A stretch of 64,000 nt of DNA, from assembly GCA_003241055.1 (NCBI GenBank), contig QFOD01000024.1, positions 1 to 64,000 of the forward strand. Direction: 5' to 3'. The translations under genes and the position numbers were made by a program. The notes under the pieces are model-generated. The model was not told where the DNA came from. It did not search any database and saw only the letters and a program-made list of their open reading frames with translations. Below, piece by piece: positions 45,301 to 54,217 of the stretch (positions are counted from its first letter, which is position 1; each line of letters starts with the position of its first letter). The DNA is from Roseateles depolymerans (GTDB taxonomy: Bacteria; Pseudomonadota; Gammaproteobacteria; Burkholderiales; Burkholderiaceae_C).

Positions 45301-45395
45301 CTGGGCGCGGACTCTGCCCGGACCAGCAGGCTGGCCAGCATCAGCAGGCAGGGCAGGACGAGGCGCGGCAGCGTGGACAAGGTCGGCAGGGGCAC
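42303..45395 (-). CDS. Beta-propeller (Reg_prop/Y_Y_Y) sensor histidine kinase
   Basis: A 1030-residue membrane sensor from a GTG start that gives a signal peptide. Repeats of the Reg_prop type fill residues 30-650 (for example GKLWLGTGLGLFHFDG, GEIWLGFHSGGVARL, GGVWVGTNFGLG), then a Y_Y_Y domain (RFRYRLEGADNRWQELGG), a TM near 760-782, HisKA_3 (ERIARELHDTLMQGLQG, His809) and a HATPase domain with VRDDGRGMDG. This architecture senses periplasmic ligands, often polysaccharide fragments. Partner is probably the NarL regulator at 41624. The porin upstream on the same strand may be a related uptake route. Confidence 0.93.
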   Translation of the reverse strand: MPLPTLSTLPRLVLPCLLMLASLLVRAESAPSLADDQELTRWSIAEGAPADIWTMRYAADGKLWLGTGLGLFHFDGVQFERYALAHGQRLPASNINALLLAPQGEIWLGFHSGGVARLRDGQVQAFGREQGLPEGRVLRIARTANGHIWAAAGTGLGRYDGSRWTRVGAEAGFPDREAYYVFVDSRDTLWVCGARVLASLRSGESRFSVYRQTIGRDAVVAEDLEGRVWLSEPLGGTRALTDVLGMPLPPVAESGPPARQTLAKQMLFARDGSLWLTSAAGGLLRVPDITRLRPGQRLAGDQPGLQRFTSQDGLMADAAVPLAEDDEGGVWVGTNFGLGGFRPRRMHAVAALSSVGFAGFVLAPHGSGVLAGGGDGLWVVDPPQAPRQLPGGRLARVLAPAGTDEAWMVDTNGLFRVRGRELRAVRLPVDVRAPLSLASAPDHEGGLWLSVTGAGLWHVRVDGRAERLEALPADLGDVQLVEAGTDGSLWLGVADQLLRVDLQGRVLRYGREQGLSLGYLSAITSTDSEVFVAGHGGFARMVRGGFAHVDAEQDDAFGSVTGIVRDERGDLWLNGARGVVHLDREALERLSAPGPQLVDRLVLDSRDGLPGIALQAPNASTAQRDAKGRLWFVTNRGVAWLDPRLLQLNRRPPGVEILSLRSGDRTFKPGQPMALPAGTRSLTVRFTAQTLAAADRARFRYRLEGADNRWQELGGQRELLITNLGPGRYRLHLMAANGDGIWGEPGLVYEFSVTPQLWQTWPFLSVLLLLLGLVVAAAYWLRTNALEHRVALRLEERHGERERIARELHDTLMQGLQGLLLSFHVAVGSVVDGRLRAQLELALRRAEALITEGRDRVWALRASGDGDGALDSVLGQMARELLQDDTRLALSLQGEPRALDPLARDALLCIGREAMLNAVRHAGDLRRLDIALGYAPEGCWLSVRDDGRGMDGRWMQAGARPNHFGLTGMRERAQQLGGELQVQSWPGEGTEVRAELPAQTAYADPRDRRRGRWAALWRKIWPRRRTPAAD

Positions 45396-45525
45396 AGCTC
45401 GAAACCGGGGCGCCGACGGGCGGCGGGCTAGGCCCGCATTTGACAATGGCCCAGGCTGCTCCAGCGTGACGCGGGCCCGGGGGGCATCCCTAGGCTGCGC
45501 GTACAGAACCCGCCCCGGTCCAGAC

Positions 45526-46644
45526 TCAGAAGTAGTGCCGCATGCCCAGCGACAGCACATGAGGCTGTTCGCCGGCAGCCACGCCCAGCGGGTTGATCGC
45601 CAGGTCGTAGGCGGCGCGCGCCTGGTTCTCAAGCCGGCTGGCGTAGGCGTAGAGCGTCGTGCGCTTGGACAGCGCGTAGTCATAGCCCAGCGTCCATTGG
45701 TGGGCGCCGGTGCCTGCTCCGGCCGCGATGAAGCCAACGCGCGCGCCCGCCGGTCCACGCCCCCTGCCCGCCTGCGTGAGCCCCAGCTTCACGCTGCCGG
45801 CGCCGAGTTGCCAGGTCGCCGAGGCATAGGCCGAATCACGGCTCAGCACGCCCGCGGCGGTCTCGTAGCGCAGATGCTCCAGCGCCAGCGCCAGACGCCA
45901 GCTGCCCCAGCGGTAGGCCAGGCCCAGCTTGCTGCCGCTGTCGTCCAGGCCCGGGCCCTGATAGTCGCGATGGACCTCGTGCGCGAGCCCGAGCGTCCAG
46001 GCGCCGTCGTCGTAGTTCAGGGCGCCCGACCACAGGCGCGGATGGCTGCCGGCCAGCCCCACATCGCCCTCGTTGGGCGACACGGCCAGGCGCAGGCTCC
46101 AGCCTCTCCATTCCGGGGTCCAGACCTGCAGGCTGTTCTGCTGGCGACGATCGAAAGAGCTGCGGTTGCTGGTGTTGGTGACCGTGGCACCCGAGCCATT
46201 GCCCATCAGCGCCATGTAGCCGGCCGTGGTCGGGTAGTAGGGATCCATGCCGCTGGTGGACAACAGGTAGGGCGTGCCCCAGACGCCGATGAACACCGTG
46301 CCCCAGGGCGAGGACAGGCCGACGCGCGTGTCGCGGTTGGCCAGCTCGCCGACGCCGGTGTCGGGGGCCAGCGAGCCTTCGATCTGGAACAGGGCCCGCA
46401 GCCCGCCGCCCAGGTCTTCCTCGCCCCGGAAGCCCAGCACCGAGCGGTTGTTGGTCTCGCGAGTCATGCGCCGGCTCACCGCAGAGCGGCTGGACCCGAC
46501 ACTCTCGACCGCGACGTTGAGGCGGCCATAGATCGTCACGAAGGACTGGGCCTGGGCGGAGGTGCCGGCGGCAACCAGCATCGCAAACAGGATCGACGGC
46601 GTCAGCGCAGCCGCGCGGCGCGAGGGGGGCAGGCAGATGTTCAC
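45526..46644 (-). CDS. Gram-negative porin
   Basis: A 372-residue general porin of the betaproteobacterial type. Signal peptide ends at about SAQAQ; the mature protein starts SFVTIYGRLNVAVES, a typical first strand, and has SVLGFRGEEDLGGGLRALFQIEG and the family ending LSLGMRHYF with terminal Phe for BAM recognition. It forms outer-membrane trimers with a general or anion-selective pore. It lies 130 bases upstream of the propeller kinase start on the same strand. Confidence 0.93.
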   Translation of the reverse strand: MNICLPPSRRAAALTPSILFAMLVAAGTSAQAQSFVTIYGRLNVAVESVGSSRSAVSRRMTRETNNRSVLGFRGEEDLGGGLRALFQIEGSLAPDTGVGELANRDTRVGLSSPWGTVFIGVWGTPYLLSTSGMDPYYPTTAGYMALMGNGSGATVTNTSNRSSFDRRQQNSLQVWTPEWRGWSLRLAVSPNEGDVGLAGSHPRLWSGALNYDDGAWTLGLAHEVHRDYQGPGLDDSGSKLGLAYRWGSWRLALALEHLRYETAAGVLSRDSAYASATWQLGAGSVKLGLTQAGRGRGPAGARVGFIAAGAGTGAHQWTLGYDYALSKRTTLYAYASRLENQARAAYDLAINPLGVAAGEQPHVLSLGMRHYF

Positions 46645-46729
46645 GCTGCCATGCTCGCGCTCGCCGCCCGGCAGCGGCAGTGCCTTGCGGACAGCGAGCG
46701 CTACGACGAAATGCCTAGTGCCCTGTCGG

Positions 46730-49700
46730 TCAGGCCTGACGCGTGACCCAGGACATCAGCACCTCACGCGCCGCCCGGAAGTCGAACTCCTGCAGCGCAC
46801 CGTGCAGGCGCCGCAGGCGCTCGTCCTCAAGCAGCGAGGCCAGCGGCCCGGCCAGGGCCTCGACCCGCTCCAGCGCCTGCAGGCTCTGCTGGTCTATCAG
46901 TTCGAGCAGCTCGCGCACCGTGTCGTCACCGGCCACCAGGCCGTTGGCACGGGCTCGCTCCGCGGCCTCGGCCTGGGCGGCCTCCAGGCGCAGGCGCTCC
47001 CGCTCCAGCTCGGGGGCCGCCGCCGTGGCGAGTGCCGCCATGCGTTCGGCGAGTGCGGCCTGCGGCGCAACAACGTCTGCCTCGGACTGATCCCGCGCCA
47101 GCTTCTCCAGCTCACCGGCCGCCCGGGCCACCTCCATCGCCCCCACCACCTGCGCGCTGCCGCGCAGCTTGTGCAGCCGCGCGGGCAGCTCGCCTCGCGG
47201 CGTGGTGCCGATGTCGCCGAACTCGGTCAGCAGGCGCTTGAGCATGGACAGCACCAGGGCCTGGTCCTGCAGCACGGAGGGCGCGATGCGCGCGGTGTCC
47301 AGCCCGTCGATGTGCAGGGCCTGGCTGGTGGCCTGCGCGGCGGCCGAGACGCGCGGGATCACCGGCACCGCCTCGCCGCGGTAGCGCTCCACATGACGGC
47401 GCAGGCAGCGGATCAGCCGCTGCGGCTCGAGCGGCTTGGGCAGGAAATCGCTCATGCCGGCGGCGAAGGCGCTGTCGCGCTCGGAGCGCAGCACGCCGGC
47501 CGTCAGCGCGATCACGGGCAGGCGCTGCAGCTCGGGCTCCTGGCGCAGGCGACGCACCACCTCCAGGCCGTCCATGCCGGGCATCTGCACATCCACGAGC
47601 ACGGCGTCCAGCTCGCCGGGCATGGACAGCAGCCGCGCCAGCGCCTGCTCGCCACTGGTGCAGGTGACCACCCGGGCCCCCTCCAACTCCAGCACATGGC
47701 GCGCGACGTCGAGGTTCAGCAGGCTGTCGTCCGCGATCAGCACCCGCATGCCCTGCAGCCACATCATGTCGCCGTGGCCCACGCTGCTCTGGTCCAGCAC
47801 CCGCATCGCACGCTCGGGCATGCGCGCCAGTGCCTCGTTGACGGCATTGAACAGCGTGGACGCGCTGACCGGCTTGACCAGCAGGTTGGCCGCCAGCTCG
47901 GCATGCGGCGCCGCCCTCAGGCGCTCGATCTCGTGTGCGCTGACGACCACCGTGGCCGGCAGCTGCTCGTGCGGCAGGCGCTCGCCCAGCCGGGCCAGCG
48001 CCCGCAGGCCGTCGAGGTCGGGCATCTGCCAGTCCACCACCAGCGCGTCGAAGGGCTGGCGGCGATGCGCCATGGCCTCGACCTCGGCCACCATCGCCTC
48101 GCCGCCCTCCACGGCGACGGTCTGCCAGCCCAGCATGCGGGTCAGACGCACCAGTGCCGCACGCTCGTTGGCGTCGTCCTCCGCCACCAGCACACGCAGC
48201 GGGTCGGTGCTGTCCAGCCCGCCGCTGTCGTCCAGCTGGCTTTCGGGCAGGGCCAGCTCGAAACGGAAGCAGCTGCCCACGCCCGGCTGGCTCTCCACGT
48301 CGATCTGCCCGCCCATCAGGCTGACCAGCCGCGCGGTGATGGCCAGGCCCAGGCCCGTGCCGCCGTGCTGGCGGGTGGTGGAGGCATCGCCCTGCATGAA
48401 GGGCTGGAACAGCCGGCTGCGCACCTCGGGCGCGATGCCCGGCCCGGTGTCCTCGACCTCGAACACCAGCATGGCCGGGCCATCGCCCGGCCGCACCCGC
48501 AGCGTCACCAGGCCCCGCTTGGTGAACTTCAGCGCGTTGCCGACGAGGTTGATGACGATCTGGCGCAGCCGCGCCATGTCGCCATGCACGCGCAGCGGCA
48601 CGTCGTCGTCGACCTGCACCTGCGTCCTGACCGGGCCGTCCTCCAGCCCAGCGGACAGCAGGCTCATCTCGTCGTGCAACAGGGCCCGCAGGTCGAAGTC
48701 CTGTTCGTCGAGATCCAGCTTGCCGGCCTCGATCTTGGAGAGATCCAGCACGTCGTTGATCAGCCCCAGCAGCGAGCGGCCCGCCTGGGCGATCTGGCGC
48801 ACCCGCTCCACCTCGCGCGGCGGCAGCACCGTGCGCTCCAGCAGGTAGGCCAGGCCGATGATGGCGTTGAGCGGCGTGCGGATCTCGTGGCTGGTGCTGG
48901 CGAGAAACTCGCTCTTCGCGCGGCTGGCGCGGCGCGCCTCGTCCATCGCATCGTGCAGCGACGATTCGTACAGGCGGCGCAGCGTCAGGTCCACCGCGAT
49001 GTTGAGGAAGCCCGCCAGCGAGCCCGCGTCATCGCGCATGGCCGTCACCCACAGCGACACGGGCACCTGCGAACCATCCTTGCGCACGTAGCTGCATTCG
49101 AAGGGCTCGCCCAGCACCTCCGGCTGCACCAGGCTGAACGCCGGCGGCACGCTGCGCCCCAGGCGCTCGCTCAGCAGCTCGCCCCGCTGCTGCAACTCGG
49201 CCGCATCATGGAACTGCTGCACCTGCATGACGTCGATGACCTCGTCCGCCGCATAAGCCAGCAGGGCCTCGGCGCCGCGGTTGAACAGCGTCACGCGGCC
49301 GTCGAGCTGGGTGGCCACGATGGCCACCTGTGTGGACGCCTCCAGCACGGAGCGCAGCAGCGTCAGCGTGCGCTGCAGCTCCGCCTCGGCGCGCCTGCGT
49401 TCGGTGACATCGGTGCGCAGCGACACGTACTTCTCTATCCTGCCGTCGGCGTCGAAGAACGGCGCGATGACGCTGTTGACCCAGTACAGCGAACCATCCT
49501 TCGCACGGTTGCAGACCTCGGCCTGCCAGGGCCGCCCGCTGCTGATGGTGCGCCACATGTCGACCCAGAACTCGCGCGGGTGATAGCCCGAGTTGATGAC
49601 CCGGTGGTTCTGGCCCACCAGCTCCTCGCGCTCGTAGCCCGAGATCGCACAGAAGCCGTCGTTGACGCTGAGGATGGTGCCGCGGCGGTCGGCCACCGAG

Positions 49701-51571
49701 AAGATGGAGTGCTCGTCGATGGTGCGCATCAGCGCCTGCTGCTCGCGGCGCAGCGTGTCCAGCGCCACCCGGTTGCTGATCACATCGGTCACATCGTGTG
49801 CCACCACATAGAAGCCGTCCTGCTGCCCGTCGCTGAACGAGGGCAGGTAATGCACCAGCAGATGCCGCTGCCCCTGGCCTGCCGGCCCGGGCATGACCCG
49901 CTCGAAGTGTTGCTCCTCACCGCGCAGCACCGCCTCGATGTTGGGCCGGCTGAGCTCATAGACATCGGGGCCCAGCAGCTCCGGCAGCGCGGCACCGAGC
50001 AGCTGCTCCGGCGGCCTGCCGAAGAAGTCGCCATAGGCCCGGTTGGCCAGCCGCAGGCGCAGGTTGCGATCCCAGCCGGCGATGCTGGAGGGCATGGCAT
50101 CCAGCACGGCACGCAGATCGCGACTGGTCTGGGCCAGCTCGGCCGTGCGCTCGGCCACCTGGCGCTCCAGATCGAGGCTGTAGGCCTGCAGGCGCCGGGC
50201 CTGGGCCAGCCGCTCGGCAATGGGGCGCAGCACCTTGGCTGCGCCGACCACCTGCCCCTCGCCGTCGAACATCGGCCCGAGCGACAGCTCGACATCCACC
50301 AGACTGCCATCCTTGCGGCGGCGGCGCGTCTCGAAGGGCTGGGTGACCTGCCCGGCCAGCGTGTCGCGCAGCAGCTTGCGGTCGCCCTCGTCCGCATCGA
50401 GCGGCCACAGCAGCGCCGAGACCGGCTGGCCCAGCACCTCGCCGGTCGAGTAGCCGAACAGCTGCGCCGCCGTGCGGTTCCACATCACGACCCGGCCCTG
50501 GCGGTCCAGGCCCACGATGGCATCGCTGGCGTGGTCCAGCATGGTGGACAGGCGGATGCGCTCGTCCAGCGCGTCACGTGTGCGCTGCCGCAGCCTCAGC
50601 CACACCTGGGTCACGGCCGCCGCCAGCAGCGACAGCAACGCCCCGGCCGCCAGTTGCAGCCAGGGCGAAGCCCGGCTGATGCTGGCGATCAGCTGCGGCG
50701 TGGGCGTCACCGTGAAGCGCCACTGCCGGCCCATGACGCTGCGCTGGAGCGCGACCGGACTGCCCTGCGCCCGTGCGGGGGCCGGCAGGTCGAAGCTCAC
50801 CGGTGCGCCCGGCTCCGTCACGTCCTCCACCTGCAGATTGAGCTGTTCGGTCTGCACATGCGCAGCCTTCAGCAGGCGATCCAGCCGGACCGGCGAGTAG
50901 ACGAACCCGCTGGGGCCGGTGACCCCGAAGCCCGCCGAGGCGTCGGTGCCCGGCATGGCCAGCAGCATCAGCAGCCCCATCGAGCCACCCGGCTCGGTCT
51001 GCACGAGGCGGATGGGCGCAGTGAGCACCGGACCGCCGTCGCGCAGCGCGAGATCGCTGGCACGCTGACGGGCCGGCTCGGAGGCGATGTCCAGCCCGAT
51101 CGCCCCACGCGCCGACTCCAGCGGCTCGGCCCATTGGATCACCCGGCGCTCGCCCGCATGCGGCGACAGCGTCTGGATCGTGAAACCCGCCTCGCCCTGC
51201 CGCCGCGCCTGGGCGACGAAATCGGACTCACGGCTCTCGGCGACCCGCCGGATGAAGCCCACGGCCGTGACACCCGGAAACTCGCGCGGCAGGTCGCGCG
51301 TCTCGAAATAGGCACGAAAGCCCCGTGCATCGCTGCGGTCCACGCCTGCGCCCATCAGGTAGCCCCGGGCGCCCCGCAGGCCCAGCACCGCGCGCTCGAC
51401 CTGCGCCAGCACGCTGTTGACCGAGGCTTCCGCCATCTGCTGCGTCGTCGTTCGCAGCAACCGCTCATTGGCCTGGTGCGTCTGCCAGGCCACGCCACAG
51501 GCCGCCACCAGCCCGAGCCCCAGCACCACCGTGCCGGGCAGCCAGCTCTCAGCAAACCGCGGGCGCCGCAT
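46730..51571 (-). CDS. CHASE-PAS hybrid sensor histidine kinase with two receivers and HPt
   Basis: A 1613-residue hybrid kinase. TM1 about 11-30, periplasmic CHASE-type domain about 40-295, TM2 about 303-325, PAS domains at about 340-450, 485-600, 615-725 and 740-860, H-box at His895 (ASTSHEIRTPLNAIIG), HATPase about 995-1110, receiver 1 (Asp1180 in VVDWQMPDLDG), receiver 2 (Asp1327 in LVDVQMPGMDG) and HPt (His1467 in RLHKLRGSAQVVG), then a ~100-residue tail. Start chosen at M behind GGGAG. The full phosphorelay within one protein implies transfer to an unseen regulator; none is adjacent. Confidence 0.92.
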   Translation of the reverse strand: MRRPRFAESWLPGTVVLGLGLVAACGVAWQTHQANERLLRTTTQQMAEASVNSVLAQVERAVLGLRGARGYLMGAGVDRSDARGFRAYFETRDLPREFPGVTAVGFIRRVAESRESDFVAQARRQGEAGFTIQTLSPHAGERRVIQWAEPLESARGAIGLDIASEPARQRASDLALRDGGPVLTAPIRLVQTEPGGSMGLLMLLAMPGTDASAGFGVTGPSGFVYSPVRLDRLLKAAHVQTEQLNLQVEDVTEPGAPVSFDLPAPARAQGSPVALQRSVMGRQWRFTVTPTPQLIASISRASPWLQLAAGALLSLLAAAVTQVWLRLRQRTRDALDERIRLSTMLDHASDAIVGLDRQGRVVMWNRTAAQLFGYSTGEVLGQPVSALLWPLDADEGDRKLLRDTLAGQVTQPFETRRRRKDGSLVDVELSLGPMFDGEGQVVGAAKVLRPIAERLAQARRLQAYSLDLERQVAERTAELAQTSRDLRAVLDAMPSSIAGWDRNLRLRLANRAYGDFFGRPPEQLLGAALPELLGPDVYELSRPNIEAVLRGEEQHFERVMPGPAGQGQRHLLVHYLPSFSDGQQDGFYVVAHDVTDVISNRVALDTLRREQQALMRTIDEHSIFSVADRRGTILSVNDGFCAISGYEREELVGQNHRVINSGYHPREFWVDMWRTISSGRPWQAEVCNRAKDGSLYWVNSVIAPFFDADGRIEKYVSLRTDVTERRRAEAELQRTLTLLRSVLEASTQVAIVATQLDGRVTLFNRGAEALLAYAADEVIDVMQVQQFHDAAELQQRGELLSERLGRSVPPAFSLVQPEVLGEPFECSYVRKDGSQVPVSLWVTAMRDDAGSLAGFLNIAVDLTLRRLYESSLHDAMDEARRASRAKSEFLASTSHEIRTPLNAIIGLAYLLERTVLPPREVERVRQIAQAGRSLLGLINDVLDLSKIEAGKLDLDEQDFDLRALLHDEMSLLSAGLEDGPVRTQVQVDDDVPLRVHGDMARLRQIVINLVGNALKFTKRGLVTLRVRPGDGPAMLVFEVEDTGPGIAPEVRSRLFQPFMQGDASTTRQHGGTGLGLAITARLVSLMGGQIDVESQPGVGSCFRFELALPESQLDDSGGLDSTDPLRVLVAEDDANERAALVRLTRMLGWQTVAVEGGEAMVAEVEAMAHRRQPFDALVVDWQMPDLDGLRALARLGERLPHEQLPATVVVSAHEIERLRAAPHAELAANLLVKPVSASTLFNAVNEALARMPERAMRVLDQSSVGHGDMMWLQGMRVLIADDSLLNLDVARHVLELEGARVVTCTSGEQALARLLSMPGELDAVLVDVQMPGMDGLEVVRRLRQEPELQRLPVIALTAGVLRSERDSAFAAGMSDFLPKPLEPQRLIRCLRRHVERYRGEAVPVIPRVSAAAQATSQALHIDGLDTARIAPSVLQDQALVLSMLKRLLTEFGDIGTTPRGELPARLHKLRGSAQVVGAMEVARAAGELEKLARDQSEADVVAPQAALAERMAALATAAAPELERERLRLEAAQAEAAERARANGLVAGDDTVRELLELIDQQSLQALERVEALAGPLASLLEDERLRRLHGALQEFDFRAAREVLMSWVTRQA

Positions 51572-51704
51572 CGCGTGACTCCCGCTCAAACCACCGCCCG
51601 CCGCCGACACCCGTCGACGCGGACCCCAGACCTGCAACGCGCGAAGCGAGTCGATCCTTGGTCATCCGATTTCCCTGAAGCCTGCGCCCCGGGCGGGCCC
51701 AACG

Positions 51705-53561
51705 CTAAGCCCGCGGCAAGGCGATGACGAAACGGCTGCCGACGCCGGACTGACTCTGTACGGTCAATTCGCCCTGCATCGCCCGCACGAGCATACGCGA
51801 GACCGCCAGCCCCAGGCCATGACCGGGCGGGCCCGATCGCCCGAGGCGCTGGAAGGGCTCGAACAGCTTTTCAACCTGCTCGGGCGACAGCCCGATGCCG
51901 TCGTCCGCCACCCCGATCTCTATGCCTTGATCACGGCGCCGGACATCCACCTGCACACGCCCGCCGCGCTTGCCGTACTTGCAGGCGTTGCCGATCAGGT
52001 TGTAGAGGCACTGCTGCAGCCGGGCCGCGTCGGCCAGCGCGGTGGCGTCAAGATCGCCCGAGGCGGGCTCCAGCCGGACGCCGGCCTGCTCGGCCTGGGT
52101 CTGCTGCGCCTCCATGCAGGCGGCCACCAGCGGCCCCAGCGGCACGGCGGCCGGCTTCACCTCGAAATGGCCGGATTCCCAGCGGGCGAGGTCCAGCGCG
52201 TCCTGCAGCAGACGCCGCAGCAGCATGCCGTTATCGAGGATGAGCTGCAGCCGCTTGGACTGCGAGGCAGTCAGCGGCTCGGCGCCGGGGGCGAGCAGCA
52301 CCTCGGCCATGCCCAGCACCCCGTTGAGCGGATTGCCGATCTCGTGCGCCAGGTAGGACATCATCATCTGCTTGGCCCGACCCTCGGCTTCCAGCTTCAC
52401 GCGCTCGCGGGCCTGCTGCTCGGCCTGCAGGCGCGGCGTCTGGTCGAACAGCACCAGCGTGCGCAGGCCCTGGGCGCCCCCCGGCTGCCGCGACATCGAC
52501 ACATCCATGCTCAGCAGCGCCTGGCCGGGGGGCTGCAACTCGATGCCGACGGCGAGCGGCTCGCTGCCATCCAGCAGGTCGGCCGGCAGCGCGGCGCGCA
52601 GCCAGTCGGGCAGCGTCGCGCCTATCACCTCGCCTTCGGGCAGACCCAGCAGCTGCCTCGCAGCCGCGTTGGCGAGCACGATGCGCCCCTGGCCGTCCAG
52701 CGACAGGATGGCCTCGTGCGCCTGCGCCACCAGTGTGGAGAGCTGCGCATCGCTGATGCGGCGCCAGCGCTCCTGCGCCCGCTGCATGGCCTCGGCATTG
52801 CGCTGGCGCAGGCGCAGCGCATGGCGCACGCGCGCCCGCAACACGGCCTCGGGAAAGGGCTTGCTGACGAAGTCGAAGGCGCCCAGCTCCAGCGCGCGCA
52901 CCTCGGACGCCACATCGCCATATTGAGTGACGAAGATGATGGGCACCTCGGCCATGCCCGGCCGGGTCTGCAGACGACGGGCCAGCTCGAAGCCATCGGC
53001 ACCGGGCAGGGCCACATCCAGCAGCACCAGATCAGGAACGGCCTGGTCCACCAGGCGCAGGGCCTCCTCGCCCGTCTCCACGCCGACGAAGCTGATGCCC
53101 TCGGCCTGCAGCGTCCGGCGCAGGGCCGCGAGCGCGTTGGCATCATCGTCGACCGCCAGCACCGCCGGCCCGCCCGCCACCGCCTGAGGCTGACGCAGCG
53201 CGGCACGCACGCGGCTGCGCACCAGCTCCTCGCCCAGCGGCTTGCTGAGCCAGCCGGTCACGTCCAGCTCCAGCGCCCGCACCTGCATCTCGGGCGTGGC
53301 CTCGGCCGACATCAGGATGACGGGAAGATGCGCCAGCCCCGGCTCGGCCCGCAGCGCCGCGAGTGTCTGCAGGCCGTCCGGGCCCTGCAGATGGAGGTCG
53401 AGCAGCACCAGATCGGGTGCGGTCTGGCGGCACAGACGCAACGCGTCTTCGCCACTGCGCGCCACCCGCAGCGCCACCATGTCTTGCACAAAGGTCTGCA
53501 GTTGCCTGACGACGGTCACATCGTCGCCAACGATCAGCAGATCCGGTCGCCTGGTTTCCAT
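51705..53561 (-). CDS. Histidine kinase with two N-terminal receivers and a PAS domain
   Basis: A 618-residue cytoplasmic protein. Two receivers precede the kinase: REC1 (Asp55, LLDLHLQGPDG) and REC2 (Asp182, LLDVALPGADG), then PAS (about 265-385), H-box at His406 (YLAHEIGNPLNGVLG) and HATPase (NLIGNACKYGKRGG, DDGIGLSPEQ, GHGLGLAVSRM). The ATG has a GGGAGG ribosome binding site. No membrane helix is seen. With receivers upstream it may be an intermediate of the adjacent large hybrid kinase. It lacks a DNA-binding output. Confidence 0.92.
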   Translation of the reverse strand: METRRPDLLIVGDDVTVVRQLQTFVQDMVALRVARSGEDALRLCRQTAPDLVLLDLHLQGPDGLQTLAALRAEPGLAHLPVILMSAEATPEMQVRALELDVTGWLSKPLGEELVRSRVRAALRQPQAVAGGPAVLAVDDDANALAALRRTLQAEGISFVGVETGEEALRLVDQAVPDLVLLDVALPGADGFELARRLQTRPGMAEVPIIFVTQYGDVASEVRALELGAFDFVSKPFPEAVLRARVRHALRLRQRNAEAMQRAQERWRRISDAQLSTLVAQAHEAILSLDGQGRIVLANAAARQLLGLPEGEVIGATLPDWLRAALPADLLDGSEPLAVGIELQPPGQALLSMDVSMSRQPGGAQGLRTLVLFDQTPRLQAEQQARERVKLEAEGRAKQMMMSYLAHEIGNPLNGVLGMAEVLLAPGAEPLTASQSKRLQLILDNGMLLRRLLQDALDLARWESGHFEVKPAAVPLGPLVAACMEAQQTQAEQAGVRLEPASGDLDATALADAARLQQCLYNLIGNACKYGKRGGRVQVDVRRRDQGIEIGVADDGIGLSPEQVEKLFEPFQRLGRSGPPGHGLGLAVSRMLVRAMQGELTVQSQSGVGSRFVIALPRA

Positions 53562-53680
53562 GTGCGCCTCCCGCTGAGAGTCTCGGTGACCGCACGGCAC
53601 GCCAAGCTGACTGCGCCTATGCGGGACACCGCTTCATCATCGCGTCAGGCGGGGCCAGCGCCAGCCCCCGCCCCGGGTAT

Positions 53681-54031
53681 TTATGCCTTGATCAGCAGCT
53701 CTTCCGCCGTCTTGCCGGCCGCCAGCGCGTCCTTGAACCAGTTGGGGCGCTTGCCATGGCCGGTCCAGGTGCGGCCGGCGCCGTCCGAATACTTGGCCAC
53801 CGAGGCCGCGGGCTTGCCGGCCTTGGCCGCGGCCCGGCGCTTGGCCGGCGCTGCCGTGCGTCGGCCGGCCGGCGCCCCGGTGCCGAACAGGTCGGCCGGC
53901 GTCAGCTCGTAATGCGCGATCGCCTCGCGGATGCGCTCGATGACGCCAGCGGCTTCCTTGGCCCGCAAGGCCTTGGCCTCCTTCTCGAGTTTCTCGATCT
54001 GACTCAGCACCTGTTGCAGAGATTTCGCCAT
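53681..54031 (-). CDS. H-NS family histone-like nucleoid protein
   Basis: A 116-residue H-NS-like protein. The N terminus (MAKSLQQVLSQIEKLEKEAKALRAKE) is a coiled-coil oligomerisation region, followed by an Ala/Lys-rich linker (AAPAKRRAAAKAGKPAA). The C-terminal DNA-binding motif is GAGRTWTGHGKRPNWFKDAL, matching the YxDGxGRTWTGRGxxPxW signature of betaproteobacterial H-NS homologues. It likely silences AT-rich or acquired DNA and is preceded by 186 non-coding bases, comparatively AT-rich near its start. Confidence 0.93.
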   Translation of the reverse strand: MAKSLQQVLSQIEKLEKEAKALRAKEAAGVIERIREAIAHYELTPADLFGTGAPAGRRTAAPAKRRAAAKAGKPAASVAKYSDGAGRTWTGHGKRPNWFKDALAAGKTAEELLIKA

Positions 54032-54217
54032 GACCCGCCTTTCGGAAATGAATGAACCAACGATTGATTTGATTTCTGTCCGACCGACTGTAATCGCTGT
54101 GTTCTGCCATCTCCAAAGTCAGATGAAGGAGAAGCCCCTTCTCTGCGCAGGCATTGAAAGGTGGCCCGCCTTCAAACGGCGACCCGCCCATTCCAGTGGC
54201 CCGTCAATGCCGGGCAG

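Noticed and set aside
42507..45431. 974-codon open frame opposite the propeller kinase
   Set aside because: Antisense shadow; the minus strand has repeats, TM and kinase motifs.
46562..51727. 1721-codon open frame opposite the large hybrid kinase
   Set aside because: Same antisense codon-bias effect; the kinase on the minus strand shows full domain order and motifs.
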